Source: Salinigranum salinum (GTDB lineage: Archaea; Halobacteriota; Halobacteria; Halobacteriales; Haloferacaceae). Taken from it: DNA of 64,000 nucleotides. The notes below the pieces were generated by a model. It was not told the origin of the DNA and made no database searches. It saw nothing but the letters and a program-made list of their open reading frames with translations. Where the stretch lies: the NCBI RefSeq assembly GCF_009176545.1, contig NZ_VTOJ01000001.1:1054001-1118000 (forward strand). Direction: 5' to 3'. Position numbers and translations under genes: made by a program. Of this stretch, positions 34,301 through 42,461 are shown piece after piece. Within the stretch, counting starts at the first letter, position 1. Every line of letters starts with the position of its first letter.

Positions 34301-34699
34301 CGCACTATTGGACAGAACGTTCTCAGCGTGCTGGAGGATGAAGCGAGCGATCAAAATCAGCAGGTCCCGAATGATGAACTGGTGAAAGTTCTCCAATCGG
34401 TAACGGACTACCTTACGACGAATGCACATGAGGAATTTGTCCAACGGTTGAGCGATAAGTTGACAGATGGCGATATAGGATGGCAACAGAAGCAGGATAT
34501 TGTCGGGCAGCTTGTAGCGTTCGAAGATCTCGCTGGGCAAGAGGATCTGGTATTGACGCGTATCGAGGGAATGCTAAAGCAAAACTCGCAGGGGCGGCTC
34601 CACCAGACGACTGAAAAGAAACTGAACATACTCGAACAGCGTGACAAAATCGATCAAGAGCGAATCAAGGAAATCCGGAAGACCTACCTAGAGACGTAA
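31340..34699 (+). CDS. giant KAP-family P-loop NTPase with two membrane helices
   Basis: 1119 residues. Walker A is GVFGKWGTGKSS (46-57), the KAP form. Two hydrophobic helices (about 153-178 and 190-210) sit between Walker A and Walker B (VIISVDNLDR, 253-262), the KAP hallmark. After the NTPase domain (to about 440) come some 680 residues of helical repeat-like sequence with no named family. The protein should be membrane-attached with the NTPase inside the cell. A TATA-like TTTTTTAAT about 30 bp upstream of the ATG suggests a near-leaderless transcript. Many KAP NTPases are in defence islands, so an antiviral role is inferred from the neighbours. Confidence 0.9.
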   Translation: MIDEGGRVFLSDEPIESPEQDKFEHREYVDALEQILENAEPRWNIGVFGKWGTGKSSIINLLFDRLQDNPAFDDTICVEFDAWTHAEESIRTDLLLGIDYQLGEKTDTKVDGEYGILGEDYITEELYDITEETGSEDLSYREYTARLLSHSKPVTGIVVIAAVVLVLGVLANVLNLVGVLNPDPDLMATVNSILQIAILPLFLSLFIFMAKQVEDATSTLRQRYPRKEWSGAYEQLFEEMLTDLVKKTEKKKVIISVDNLDRCESDTVYDVLVSLKTFMENDRCTYIIPCDDEALLSHVQSIDRGGYFEEPENEREFLRKLFQAHVRVPPFTNEAISDYARELKGQLDEDLGEDYDDEVLSVITKAYARNPRRIKQAFNRLTTLRMLAQEMEATDRMREGAITDNYPFLAKVSILQEDFPEFYRALQTNPRLLDEFNDYFAGRVSESEREKELAAYFDPDENEDNGSVEGLRDFLRTTRYITDDNPRRFIYLSEPSYALTLGDDERFVQDLRTGQVDKVRDELKSLFESDEDFTPYLEAIRDTLDEWSHLNSELFNIVEGLMEVFSALDEDSQSRVAAVVSEYLVSADRRHFLEDLDPHLSFPLLLKMPHRDSQILFNAYGQLAADPETLHENVLEAFVSHSDEIPRSARRPLAENLTHLRQNLQIDEFKRALDMLHSSAPAREKFATASLLKEAVELIELDNQHQFQNHEYYTKFDPQASIEARSTFVKKLIDLYNDVEDDNVKNLNQNLADILLDIEPDLTTPATRRLYDEFQGLVHAPSGDERQLVETLFHFYDVLVPSDQDEFRQQCVNQIQNWGSTAQQYLKWAEQYDVPLLNSENAVEAALAPFPNQNSNANLFTKTILPLIPEEFDEEVTAKKLLDILDSSDDSHAQLGAEIFLTAPERFSNVQDSVVDKCLSKANRTNDIKSKQTFLTAVSGVFTELKDSDQELFLSQLTELARGSNRDKQAFAQVWREVEDDLEPGHRRTIGQNVLSVLEDEASDQNQQVPNDELVKVLQSVTDYLTTNAHEEFVQRLSDKLTDGDIGWQQKQDIVGQLVAFEDLAGQEDLVLTRIEGMLKQNSQGRLHQTTEKKLNILEQRDKIDQERIKEIRKTYLET

Positions 34700-35299
34700 G
34701 CCAAGTTTCCCACGGCATAGTTACTGATCCGTTCTACGCGCTGATGCCTGTTAACCTCGTCCCAACAAGGAATCATCGTCGTATCATGGTGATGTACCCT
34801 CCCAGTCTCTCCATCTCATTGAGAGTAGTGTCTAAATGTATCGTCCTGGCCGGATTTGCCATTTTAATACAATAATCCCCCCTTGGCGTAATAGAGCGTC
34901 GTCCGTATCAACCGATCCCATTGTCCAAATTCAGGAGTTAGTGCTGTGCGAAATTTGCGCGCTGTATTCAGCACTGGCAAAAAATCAATCATCGGTTGAG
35001 AGAATTTTCAATACGGTTGCTTACTATACCGGACTAATCCACACCTTTTCGAAGATTCTGACGGTATCCGGAGTCATGCATCAACATATGAGGAACCCCG
35101 CGGAACCGGGTCTTTGTGTAATAGGTGGGGGTTGCACGCTGAGAATATGCATTCTCCAGAACTGCACACACGACTGTCGTTGAAGTGTGCAGATTCACTC
35201 CAATCGAGTCTCCTCGGCGACGAAATACTGCAGTTGAGCCGGCCTATCCAAGCCGAGTATATAAGTGAACACTGGTTGCGTCACCCGCGAAAGATACCT
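34700..35299. other. 600-bp gap after the KAP gene
   Basis: No supported gene. The open frame at 34836-35183 has unusual composition (Cys/His/Ile-rich) and no motif. The right end holds the promoter of the following gene (TATATAAG, 35258-35265). Confidence 0.5.
35258..35265 (+). promoter_or_regulatory. TATA box of the RHH-like gene
   Basis: TATATAAG, 42 bp before the ATG at 35300, one of the best TATA boxes in the island. It fits a transcript with a short leader of about 10 nt. Confidence 0.6.
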
Positions 35300-35608
35300 A
35301 TGGTCCCGACGTGTGCACAAATGATGCGACTCAGAATGCCCGAATCGAGGAAGCGACTGTATAAGCGACTTCTCGAGGCGACCGGCGAGTCAACGAAGTC
35401 AAAGGCACTCGACCGTGCTGCCCGGTACTACTGCGAGATGCGCGGAGACACGGCAGTCGTTCCCGTCGGTGCGATCGGCGAGCTTCTGGCGGCGGCCGAG
35501 GAGCGCGGATCACTCACGGGCGAGGAGATCGCGGCCATCCTCGACTGTCAGTGGCTTCGCGTTGAGTATGAAACCGAGTGGTTGGTGGGCGATGGTGATA
35601 ACCGATAA
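35300..35608 (+). CDS. haloarchaeal small DNA-binding-like protein (102 aa)
   Basis: 102 residues from ATG 35300 (MVPTCAQMMRLRMPESRKRL). The core RLRMPESRKRLYKRLLEATG followed by STKSKALDRAARYY looks like a ribbon-helix-helix-type strand-helix-helix. The rest (AVVPVGAIGELLAAAEERGS, LTGEEIAAILDCQWLRVEYE) is helical. Very similar small proteins are frequent in haloarchaeal plasmids and proviruses. A regulator of the island is plausible but unproven. It converges on the mcrC-like gene. Its GC content is higher than in the KAP gene. Confidence 0.7.
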   Translation: MVPTCAQMMRLRMPESRKRLYKRLLEATGESTKSKALDRAARYYCEMRGDTAVVPVGAIGELLAAAEERGSLTGEEIAAILDCQWLRVEYETEWLVGDGDNR

Positions 35609-35651
35609 GCGACCGTGAGGTGCATTCATACTGCTCGCGGCAATCCGTGCG

Positions 35652-36980
35652 CTACTGGATCTCCTCCGGAACCCAGTTGGTTGAGGATCCACTTGACAGG
35701 AGGTTCTCCGCAGAAATATGTGTGATTCGCCCATCCAGTGGAGATGCCTCATTCACCTCGATGTCATCCGTAATGAGGAGTCCACGGACATCGACATCAT
35801 GTTCGGTGAGATAACCGTCCTTCTGCGCGAACTCGACGTATTTCAGTAGCTCCTCAAGCCCCCGGGTGAACGTCTGCTGGCTGTCGCTATACTTGATCTC
35901 GCCGAGAACAACCGCAGTTGGCGTTCCTCTCTCTCTGGAGTCGTACACCTCAATAACGAGATCCGGGCGGCCGTGGAATAATGAGGGCTCAGTGCTGCTA
36001 CCATGGAACGCCTCGGTCAATTTTTGATGCTGGCGCTGGACGCGCCTAACACGTTCAGCATAAGCAGTCTCCACACCGTTCAGTTCGAAAAGCGGCACAT
36101 AGAACGAAAGGCTACCACTTCGGTCGTGATAGACGTCGACGGTACGCTGCTGGTCCTCCAAGATGGCTAACTGCTTAGCACCCGATTCGATTGGCTGAAG
36201 GCGCCATGCCTGTGAGCGGAGCCCGTGCAGGAGCCGGAACACACAAAAAAGTTCGAAGAGCCGCGGTAACCGTTCAGGCACTACGAGCGTGTCTGTCAGC
36301 AGTTTAGAGATGTCTGCATCATCGTATGCTCCAGATAGCAAGCGTCGATAGCGGTCGTATAGCGTGAATGCCTCTGTATACAGCGTCTGTCTGGACCGTC
36401 GAGCCGTGTTAAGCATTCGACGTGTGACCTGAATATCTGCTCCGTCCTGTATTCGATTCAGATGGACGTTCCTAGCGTACACTCTGTCGAACATCGCGAT
36501 GCGCTCGGCTGGCCAGGCGTTCGTCCGCCATTCGTAATCAATCGCGGCGACGTCCTCATCCACCGTCGAGTGGATCATCCAGAGAAGCTTCTTCAGGACG
36601 AGGTTCTCGTCAATGTTGTACTCCGTGTATGGAGTCTTACAAGCGAACCTGGTTCGATCACCGGATTGATCGGCGTATCGGAGACGTGTCGTCGCCGGCC
36701 AATCGATCCCTCCCCGGACCTCTCCTTGTGTGACCTCACGTTCGCGCTGGTTAGCGGTCTTGACACGCCGGAGTCTCTCTTGAAGTGCTTTGATGAAGTT
36801 GACAACCTCGTCACTGAGGCAATAATGGATTCGCTTGAGACGGTCGAGATTCTCGATGTTTAAATCTGTGATGTCAAGATGTCGAGTGACTTCTCGCTGG
36901 TTGATCGTCCCGTTTCGGAGATACGTGACCAGCTCCTCCTGAACGCTATCCACCAGTATGGTGCGGCCCAGTTTACTCAT
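35652..36980 (-). CDS. McrC-like PD-(D/E)XK nuclease (DUF2357-like)
   Basis: 442 residues from ATG 36980 (MSKLGRTILVDSVQEELVTY). The N-terminal 200 residues are helical. The C-terminal part has the nuclease helix LPRLFELFCVFRLL (about 238-251) and the catalytic pair RPDLVIEV (338-345) and EIKYSD (361-366), a PD-(D/E)XK site as in McrC and DUF2357 proteins. It would be the endonuclease partner of the McrB-like GTPase. The start overlaps the mcrB-like stop by 8 bp, so the two are translationally coupled. It is the last gene of the three-gene minus-strand module. Confidence 0.8.
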   Translation of the reverse strand: MSKLGRTILVDSVQEELVTYLRNGTINQREVTRHLDITDLNIENLDRLKRIHYCLSDEVVNFIKALQERLRRVKTANQREREVTQGEVRGGIDWPATTRLRYADQSGDRTRFACKTPYTEYNIDENLVLKKLLWMIHSTVDEDVAAIDYEWRTNAWPAERIAMFDRVYARNVHLNRIQDGADIQVTRRMLNTARRSRQTLYTEAFTLYDRYRRLLSGAYDDADISKLLTDTLVVPERLPRLFELFCVFRLLHGLRSQAWRLQPIESGAKQLAILEDQQRTVDVYHDRSGSLSFYVPLFELNGVETAYAERVRRVQRQHQKLTEAFHGSSTEPSLFHGRPDLVIEVYDSRERGTPTAVVLGEIKYSDSQQTFTRGLEELLKYVEFAQKDGYLTEHDVDVRGLLITDDIEVNEASPLDGRITHISAENLLSSGSSTNWVPEEIQ

Positions 36981-39117
36981 CAGAGCGTGGCGGGAGGTCG
37001 AAGAAGTCCTCAGCCTTCCGTTCGAGCCACTCTCCCTCAAGCGTGAGATCAACCGTGCCCGTCTCCGTCTGCACCTCGGTCGCGGTCAAGGATCCGACGA
37101 GGCTCCGCTGTTCCTGAGGTGCCATTCCTTCGAGCTGGGGGAACACTAATGCGACGACCGCGTCGGTGAGAGCAGGACCTGGATCTTCGCTCACTTCCGG
37201 CCCCGTCGCAGCGAGGTACCCAAGGATGTCCCGGACGATGGAGGGCCCAATGGTCTGGTGTTGATTCACTTTCTGCCAGACGACAGCGACCTGTTCATAC
37301 GTCGTCTCCAAAACGCCTCGTAGTGACTCGTCAGCGTTGAGCCACACGGTAGCGTAGTTCTCGTCTTCGTTTGGATCCAGCAGTGAGGTCCGGACTCGAC
37401 CGTTCCTCCTGAGCCGTGGGACTCCAAGATGGATGAAATTAAAACGCCGCATGAACGCATATGAGAGTTCATAGAGCGATGTTTTATCATAGGTGTTCAT
37501 TGTGGCGAGGAGTCGCCAGCTAGGAGTGACTGGAAAGATATCCTGGTTCGTGACGATCGATCTAAGACGATCGTGTGTGGTCTCTTCATCGAGCGATGCG
37601 ATCTCGACTGGTTCGTCCCGCTCGTAGGGGAGTTGTACCGAGTCTCCAGAGAGTACTGAGAATAACTGACCGAACGCTTTGTCGATATCAGAACGGTTGA
37701 TCTCGTCGATTACCAACCATTCATTCCTAATCTCGCCATCTTTACGAAAGCAGTCCAGAAAGATTCGAGGCTGAAACACCAGTTCGTCTCCCTCAGCCGA
37801 TCGGTTAGGCACGTATCCACCGATTGTGTCGAAGGTGGTCCATTCAGCTGTTGCCGTCGTGAACCGATAACCGTCCACAATTTCGCCCTGAGATTCCGTT
37901 ACCTGCTCACAGATATGCTTGGCCAACTTTGTCTTCCCCGTCCCGGGTGGTCCAGTGAAAATGATGTGTTTTCCAGCATTGAGAGATGCATTCACTTGTC
38001 GGCGGATGCGAGCCCTTTCACCTCCGTGGAAATAGAGATTATCTGGCAACCCGATATCCATATGGGGTAGTTGGAGTCGTCCTTCCAGTCTAGAAGCTTG
38101 TGACCCCTCGACTTGTCCTTGTTCAAGCAGATAATCTCCAGCCTCTTGGCTCAGATTAAATAGGTACTGCTGATTGATCCCAGCTTTGTTGATCGGATAA
38201 TATTTTTCCAGACGGACGTCTTCCTGCCAGAGGTACGAAAAAATGTCTGAGAACTGTAATGGCGAGTCGAATCTGTGAATCTCGATGTCTACCCGTCTCT
38301 TTTCTTCACCATCAACAGTCACAATGTATGGATGTGATACAACTTCTGAGTATGCAATTATCTCCCCATTCTGGTAATTGAATACAGTATCCCCCTCTTG
38401 AAGTTTGGCGAGGTCGTAATTCGGAAAATCGGTTCGTGGGGCTTGGAGAAAACCTTCCTCTATCTCCTCAGGATTGTTACTCTGGTTCACCCAATAGTAC
38501 GGAGCTAGTTCGCTGGTTGATTCGTCGGGTGGACAGAGCCGTCTTCTGCTTTGACTCTTGATTCCGAATAGAGCTGACGAGGGATCTCCGGTAGATGAAT
38601 TTTCTCTGAGGTGCTGGATGAAGTTAGAAATCGACTCGTATTCATCGTAGAAATTCGAGTTCGGTTTGTCAAAGTTAATCCGACTAAACGCATCATATGG
38701 GAATCCTGAATAACCCATCAGATTCCAAAATTCGTCTGCTGGTTTGTAGATATCGTAAACCCCGACCAGCCGAATTACAGTCGTATACGGATCGCCTGTT
38801 GTATATTCCCATCCGATATCTTCAGCGAACTGTTCCGCGCTGTCGACACCGAGTATATGTGATTCGGCAATCTCACCGAGTGCAATATATTCATCCGTTT
38901 CACGATCCGCGAATAGCAACCAGTCGCCTGTCAACCCAGTTACGTCGGTGCGAGTACCCCATATCCGGGAGATCTCTTCGGAAACTGTACCTGAAAAATA
39001 CTTCTCAATGACGGCTGAGTCGACACCCTCAATGACCGTCTTCCTGTAATTTTCACGCATGACCGGAGGGTCACCCTCCGAGATTGGAACCTGATATACA
39101 TCTGGATCTTGAGACAT
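36973..39117 (-). CDS. McrB-like AAA+ GTPase with two PUA/EVE-like domains
   Basis: 714 residues from ATG 39117 (MSQDPDVYQVPISEGDPPVM). Residues about 45-150 form a PUA/EVE-like domain (RIWGTRTDV...GDWLLFADRETDEYIALGEIAES, WNLMGYSGFP). Residues about 207-325 form a second, EVE-like domain (YYWVNQSNNPEEIEEGFLQA). The AAA+ domain follows with Walker A GPPGTGKT (389-396), Walker B WLVIDEINRSD (468-478) and the McrB-type sensor MNTYDKTSLYELSYAFMRRF. McrBC-type systems translocate on DNA and cut when the reader domain meets a modified base. The two PUA/EVE domains are likely readers here; the target base is unknown. Confidence 0.88.
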   Translation of the reverse strand: MSQDPDVYQVPISEGDPPVMRENYRKTVIEGVDSAVIEKYFSGTVSEEISRIWGTRTDVTGLTGDWLLFADRETDEYIALGEIAESHILGVDSAEQFAEDIGWEYTTGDPYTTVIRLVGVYDIYKPADEFWNLMGYSGFPYDAFSRINFDKPNSNFYDEYESISNFIQHLRENSSTGDPSSALFGIKSQSRRRLCPPDESTSELAPYYWVNQSNNPEEIEEGFLQAPRTDFPNYDLAKLQEGDTVFNYQNGEIIAYSEVVSHPYIVTVDGEEKRRVDIEIHRFDSPLQFSDIFSYLWQEDVRLEKYYPINKAGINQQYLFNLSQEAGDYLLEQGQVEGSQASRLEGRLQLPHMDIGLPDNLYFHGGERARIRRQVNASLNAGKHIIFTGPPGTGKTKLAKHICEQVTESQGEIVDGYRFTTATAEWTTFDTIGGYVPNRSAEGDELVFQPRIFLDCFRKDGEIRNEWLVIDEINRSDIDKAFGQLFSVLSGDSVQLPYERDEPVEIASLDEETTHDRLRSIVTNQDIFPVTPSWRLLATMNTYDKTSLYELSYAFMRRFNFIHLGVPRLRRNGRVRTSLLDPNEDENYATVWLNADESLRGVLETTYEQVAVVWQKVNQHQTIGPSIVRDILGYLAATGPEVSEDPGPALTDAVVALVFPQLEGMAPQEQRSLVGSLTATEVQTETGTVDLTLEGEWLERKAEDFFDLPPRSDE

Positions 39118-39349
39118 TGAGTACCATCCTGCACTCAAGCAGTAGACTAAATTCTTACTTCGGTGCTACCTGATTAACCTCTGAAAACTGCGTCGAGCTT
39201 AGACGTATGCACCGCCCACACCCTGCATGATTACATCTGTTCTAGGCTGGTACTTGATGCCGGATCCGCTTAGATAGCGTCAGTAATCGGTTATCCCGAA
39301 CTGCGAGTCAAGTACGAATTGAGGTTACGCGAGTACCGGTGACAGAACG

Positions 39350-40540
39350 TCACCGTGCTATCTCGGAGTTGTGGTATTGTAGGTACACCTCTCCGACCTC
39401 GTGATCGCTGTGAACGCTTAGTGAGTGACCCGAGATCTCGGTATCGTATTCGTGCGTGATTTGCAGTGAGTCAGGCTCAATTCTAACCATGCCGTTGTCG
39501 AAATCGGCGTGGTGATTCGGACACAGGACAATCATGTTCTCACTCACGTCGGGCCCATCGTGTGGACTCCCGAGAGGCTGGAGATGGTGAACCTCTGAAT
39601 ACCCCTTGTTCGAACTTTGCTGTAGTCGCGTCTCACAAATCTGGCACCGGTGATCGTATAAGCATTTCAGCTCTTCTACCAGCCTCTGGTCCCTCTGTAC
39701 TTGATCTTGGACCGTACTCCGACGTTTAGGGCTCTCTGTTCCCAGCTGCTCGAGAACGGTCTCACTAGTCTTCTCTACTTCCCTTGGCCGCCAGAGAATC
39801 GCAGATTCGATTGATCCATATTCTCGTCGTAGCTCCTCTGTCACTATGTCTGAGACCCTCATAAAACCGGTTACGATCTGCCGATCTCCGTATCCCAAGA
39901 GGCTCCAAACCTCGCCAATGTCCGGTCCCCAGTCGTCGTACTCCGTAACCAGGTAGACCCACTTGCTCTGTGGATTGTTCCAGAGCCAGTCACCGATCAC
40001 GTCGCTTTCGATGGTCCTCTTGACCCGCCCCGAGGCGATGAAGTCTCCATCGTGGTAATACAGGACGAGATCGCCGGGGCACATTCGATCAATATAAGAT
40101 TGGTGAGCAGGCGAATCAGTCTCCTCGATACCCCAGATCCGCGTAGGCAGTTCGTGCTCGAGTTCTTCGGGAACAGTTGCCCACCCTTCAGTCACTTCGC
40201 TTCGAACCGTCCGAGCGAAACGATCAATCCACTCGTCCGATACTGGTTGCAGGTAGAGCGCTGGAAAATTATAGAACCAACTACCGTCTCGTCGCTCAAC
40301 TCTGCTGTTCTCCTTCCGTTTCAGTTGTTGCTGGACCCTACGAGTAGCGTGCATCCACTCGGGCTGGTCAGTGCCTCCGTCACACACTTCTGAACAGAGG
40401 TAATCGTCGTCACAGAGATCTGGATATGCAGACTTCACTGCCGGATATACCTCCTCAGTCGTGTCTCGAGTTCCCGAGGGAACACAGAGCAGCTCTGTCT
40501 CCAGTAGACGATCTTGGAGAGCACGCACATCGTCCCTCAT
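39350..40540 (-). CDS. HNH endonuclease with PUA/EVE-like domain
   Basis: 396 residues. An N-terminal winged-helix-like region (about 1-120) is followed by a PUA/EVE-like domain (about 130-232: RIWGIEETDS..., CPGDLVLYYHDGDFIASGRV, VWSLLGYGDR). A C-terminal HNH domain (about 295-352) has C299xxC302, H318-H319 (EVHHLQPLGSP), C340 and H343-H344, a full zinc and catalytic set. The PUA/EVE part resembles the first domain of the neighbouring McrB-like protein. Such architectures suggest modification-dependent cleavage (type IV restriction). It is the promoter-proximal gene of the minus-strand module, 232 bp before mcrB-like. Confidence 0.86.
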   Translation of the reverse strand: MRDDVRALQDRLLETELLCVPSGTRDTTEEVYPAVKSAYPDLCDDDYLCSEVCDGGTDQPEWMHATRRVQQQLKRKENSRVERRDGSWFYNFPALYLQPVSDEWIDRFARTVRSEVTEGWATVPEELEHELPTRIWGIEETDSPAHQSYIDRMCPGDLVLYYHDGDFIASGRVKRTIESDVIGDWLWNNPQSKWVYLVTEYDDWGPDIGEVWSLLGYGDRQIVTGFMRVSDIVTEELRREYGSIESAILWRPREVEKTSETVLEQLGTESPKRRSTVQDQVQRDQRLVEELKCLYDHRCQICETRLQQSSNKGYSEVHHLQPLGSPHDGPDVSENMIVLCPNHHADFDNGMVRIEPDSLQITHEYDTEISGHSLSVHSDHEVGEVYLQYHNSEIAR

Positions 40541-40962
40541 GAGTGTCTCTCACGTTGTTCCAGCGTTGTTGTAGGTCTATCTCTGACCATCGCAGTCTAA
40601 TCGTTGATCGCTCGTGCGTCCCATTATATACCGATTTATGTAGCGAGGGTCCAGAGCGCGGTGCTGGAGTAACCGAACATAGTTCGTCAATCCGACCTCG
40701 ACTTAGCTGGACTCCGCAGTTAGATACTCTCCTCAGATCAACTGAGACTATACACACTGTCGAGGGTCAGGGCAGAGCCTGTGTGCATACATCGAGATCT
40801 CTGAATACATCAAGATACTACCCCAAGGGGTGGCGGGTTTCGACAGTACGTCCGGAGAGGAGTCATCAGTGAGTAATAACCAATAATATATTTGATATTA
40901 GATGGTCGTATGGGAGTCACGGCTCCGGTAAATTGATGTCACGCGTCACTAATAATCATATA
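40541..40962. other. divergent promoter region between HNH and ATPase genes
   Basis: 422 bp, no gene supported. A TATA-like TATATAAT on the minus strand (complement of 40624-40631) is about 88 bp upstream of the HNH gene. Before the ATPase gene, the stretch AATAATATATTTGATATTAG (40883-40902) is strongly AT-rich and is the likely promoter. Confidence 0.5.
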
Positions 40963-42222
40963 ATGCACGTAAGCGATATTTTCCCACATAATAGTTATCC
41001 TGAATACACATACGTCAAACGAGAAAAGCGTGATTTGGAAGAAAACCTCGAAGACGCACTTCGAATGTCTGGGAGTATTGTTTCTATTTCTGGACCTTCT
41101 AAATCAGGAAAGTCCATGCTAGTCAAGCGGGTCGCAAAGAACAGTCATATCGAACAAATTGCAATCGTAAACGGTTCAGAAATCGAAAGCACCGGAGATC
41201 TGTGGCGACAAGCTCTAGATAATTTGGGTACTCCTACTACTACTGAACGCCATTCCTCTGAAACGGATGAGAGTGGAAATACAATAACAGGAGGAATAAG
41301 CACGGTAGTTAGTGCAGGTGCTGATAAACATTCACGGAGCGCCGAAACAGACACTGATGTCAAAGTCGATTCTAGGCGAGGACTAAGCAAACTCATCGAG
41401 GTTGTTGACAAGGACAAATTCGTTCTGCTAATCGATGATTTTCACTATATAAAATCAGATGTTCAATCGGATATCGCGGAGGCGATCAAAGCCGCAGCTG
41501 AACGGGGAATTTCGATTTGTGTGGCACTTGTCTCATATCGGAGCGAAAACCTTGAGAAGGTGAACGATGATCTGGCGGGGAGAGTATATAACATCAAACT
41601 GGATTACTGGCACGAACATGAGCTAAGAGAAATTGCTGAGCTCGGCTTCACAGTCCTGAACGTAGAATTTTCTGAATCTCTAATTGAGACTCTTGTGAGA
41701 GAATCTGCAGGCTCTCCATTATTGATGCAGCTACTCTGTTACAGCACATGTCTCCACAACGACGTTCGCGAGCCACAAGATGAACATCGAGTCATCGAAA
41801 TGGAAGAGGGCGATCGAGATGGGATATTCGAGGAAGCAATAAAGTGGGGTGGTTACTCAGACGTAGTTTCAGCGATTAACGACGGAGCGACGACCCGTGG
41901 AGAGGGTCGAAAACTGTATCCATTAAAAACAGGATCAGAGGGCGACTATTACGAGTGCTGTCTAAGGGCCATCGCTGCAAACCCTCCTGAATTCTCGTTC
42001 ACCCGTAACGAGTTATATAATCGCGTAAAGCACGAATGCGCAGGCACTCACCCACAGTCAAATCAAGTCTCTCTCTTCTGTGAACAGATGGACAAGATAA
42101 CCAAGGAAGAACGCCCAGACTCTCGATTAGTAGATTGGGATGAAGATGAAGACACTCTCCACATCTCTGAGCCAGGACTTCTATTCAATATCAGGTGGTC
42201 CGTTCGATTGGGGATTGAGTAG
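40963..42222 (+). CDS. STAND-like P-loop ATPase
   Basis: 419 residues from ATG 40963 (MHVSDIFPHNSYPEYTYVKR); ATG 40936 is an in-frame alternative. Walker A is SGPSKSGKS (about 43-51) and Walker B FVLLIDDFHYI (153-163). A glycine-rich inserted loop (TGGISTVVSAGADKHS, about 109-124) lies between them. The C-terminal half is helical with a possible winged helix (FSFTRNELYNRVKHE). An 'S-G-P-S-K-S-G-K' P-loop after a PEYTYV-type N-terminus is a bacterial/archaeal ATPase family that I recall as often near defence genes. Membrane segments are absent. The gene is AT-rich. No sensor or effector domain is recognisable. Confidence 0.78.
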   Translation: MHVSDIFPHNSYPEYTYVKREKRDLEENLEDALRMSGSIVSISGPSKSGKSMLVKRVAKNSHIEQIAIVNGSEIESTGDLWRQALDNLGTPTTTERHSSETDESGNTITGGISTVVSAGADKHSRSAETDTDVKVDSRRGLSKLIEVVDKDKFVLLIDDFHYIKSDVQSDIAEAIKAAAERGISICVALVSYRSENLEKVNDDLAGRVYNIKLDYWHEHELREIAELGFTVLNVEFSESLIETLVRESAGSPLLMQLLCYSTCLHNDVREPQDEHRVIEMEEGDRDGIFEEAIKWGGYSDVVSAINDGATTRGEGRKLYPLKTGSEGDYYECCLRAIAANPPEFSFTRNELYNRVKHECAGTHPQSNQVSLFCEQMDKITKEERPDSRLVDWDEDEDTLHISEPGLLFNIRWSVRLGIE

Positions 42223-42461
42223 TAGCAGCCACAATTGGCTTGCGTCGATGTTTGTAGGACTGAAGTATTTTGAACTAGTACCCTTAGGTACACCCCTAAC
42301 AGAGAACCCGACAGCTCCGGTCGGATTCGTTCCCTCACGTAATCCTGAGAAGCACTGTCTCCGAATAGTCGGTCTACAACAGCCTACGAACAGCCCCACC
42401 AGTCGGCAACATATGTCGCGATTACCGTCCCTCGACAGTGTTGCCACTCAGCAGTCGGTCG

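Noticed and set aside
34836-35183. 115-codon plus-strand frame after the KAP gene
   Set aside because: Cys/His/Ile-rich composition unlike haloarchaeal proteins and no ribosome-binding site or motif.
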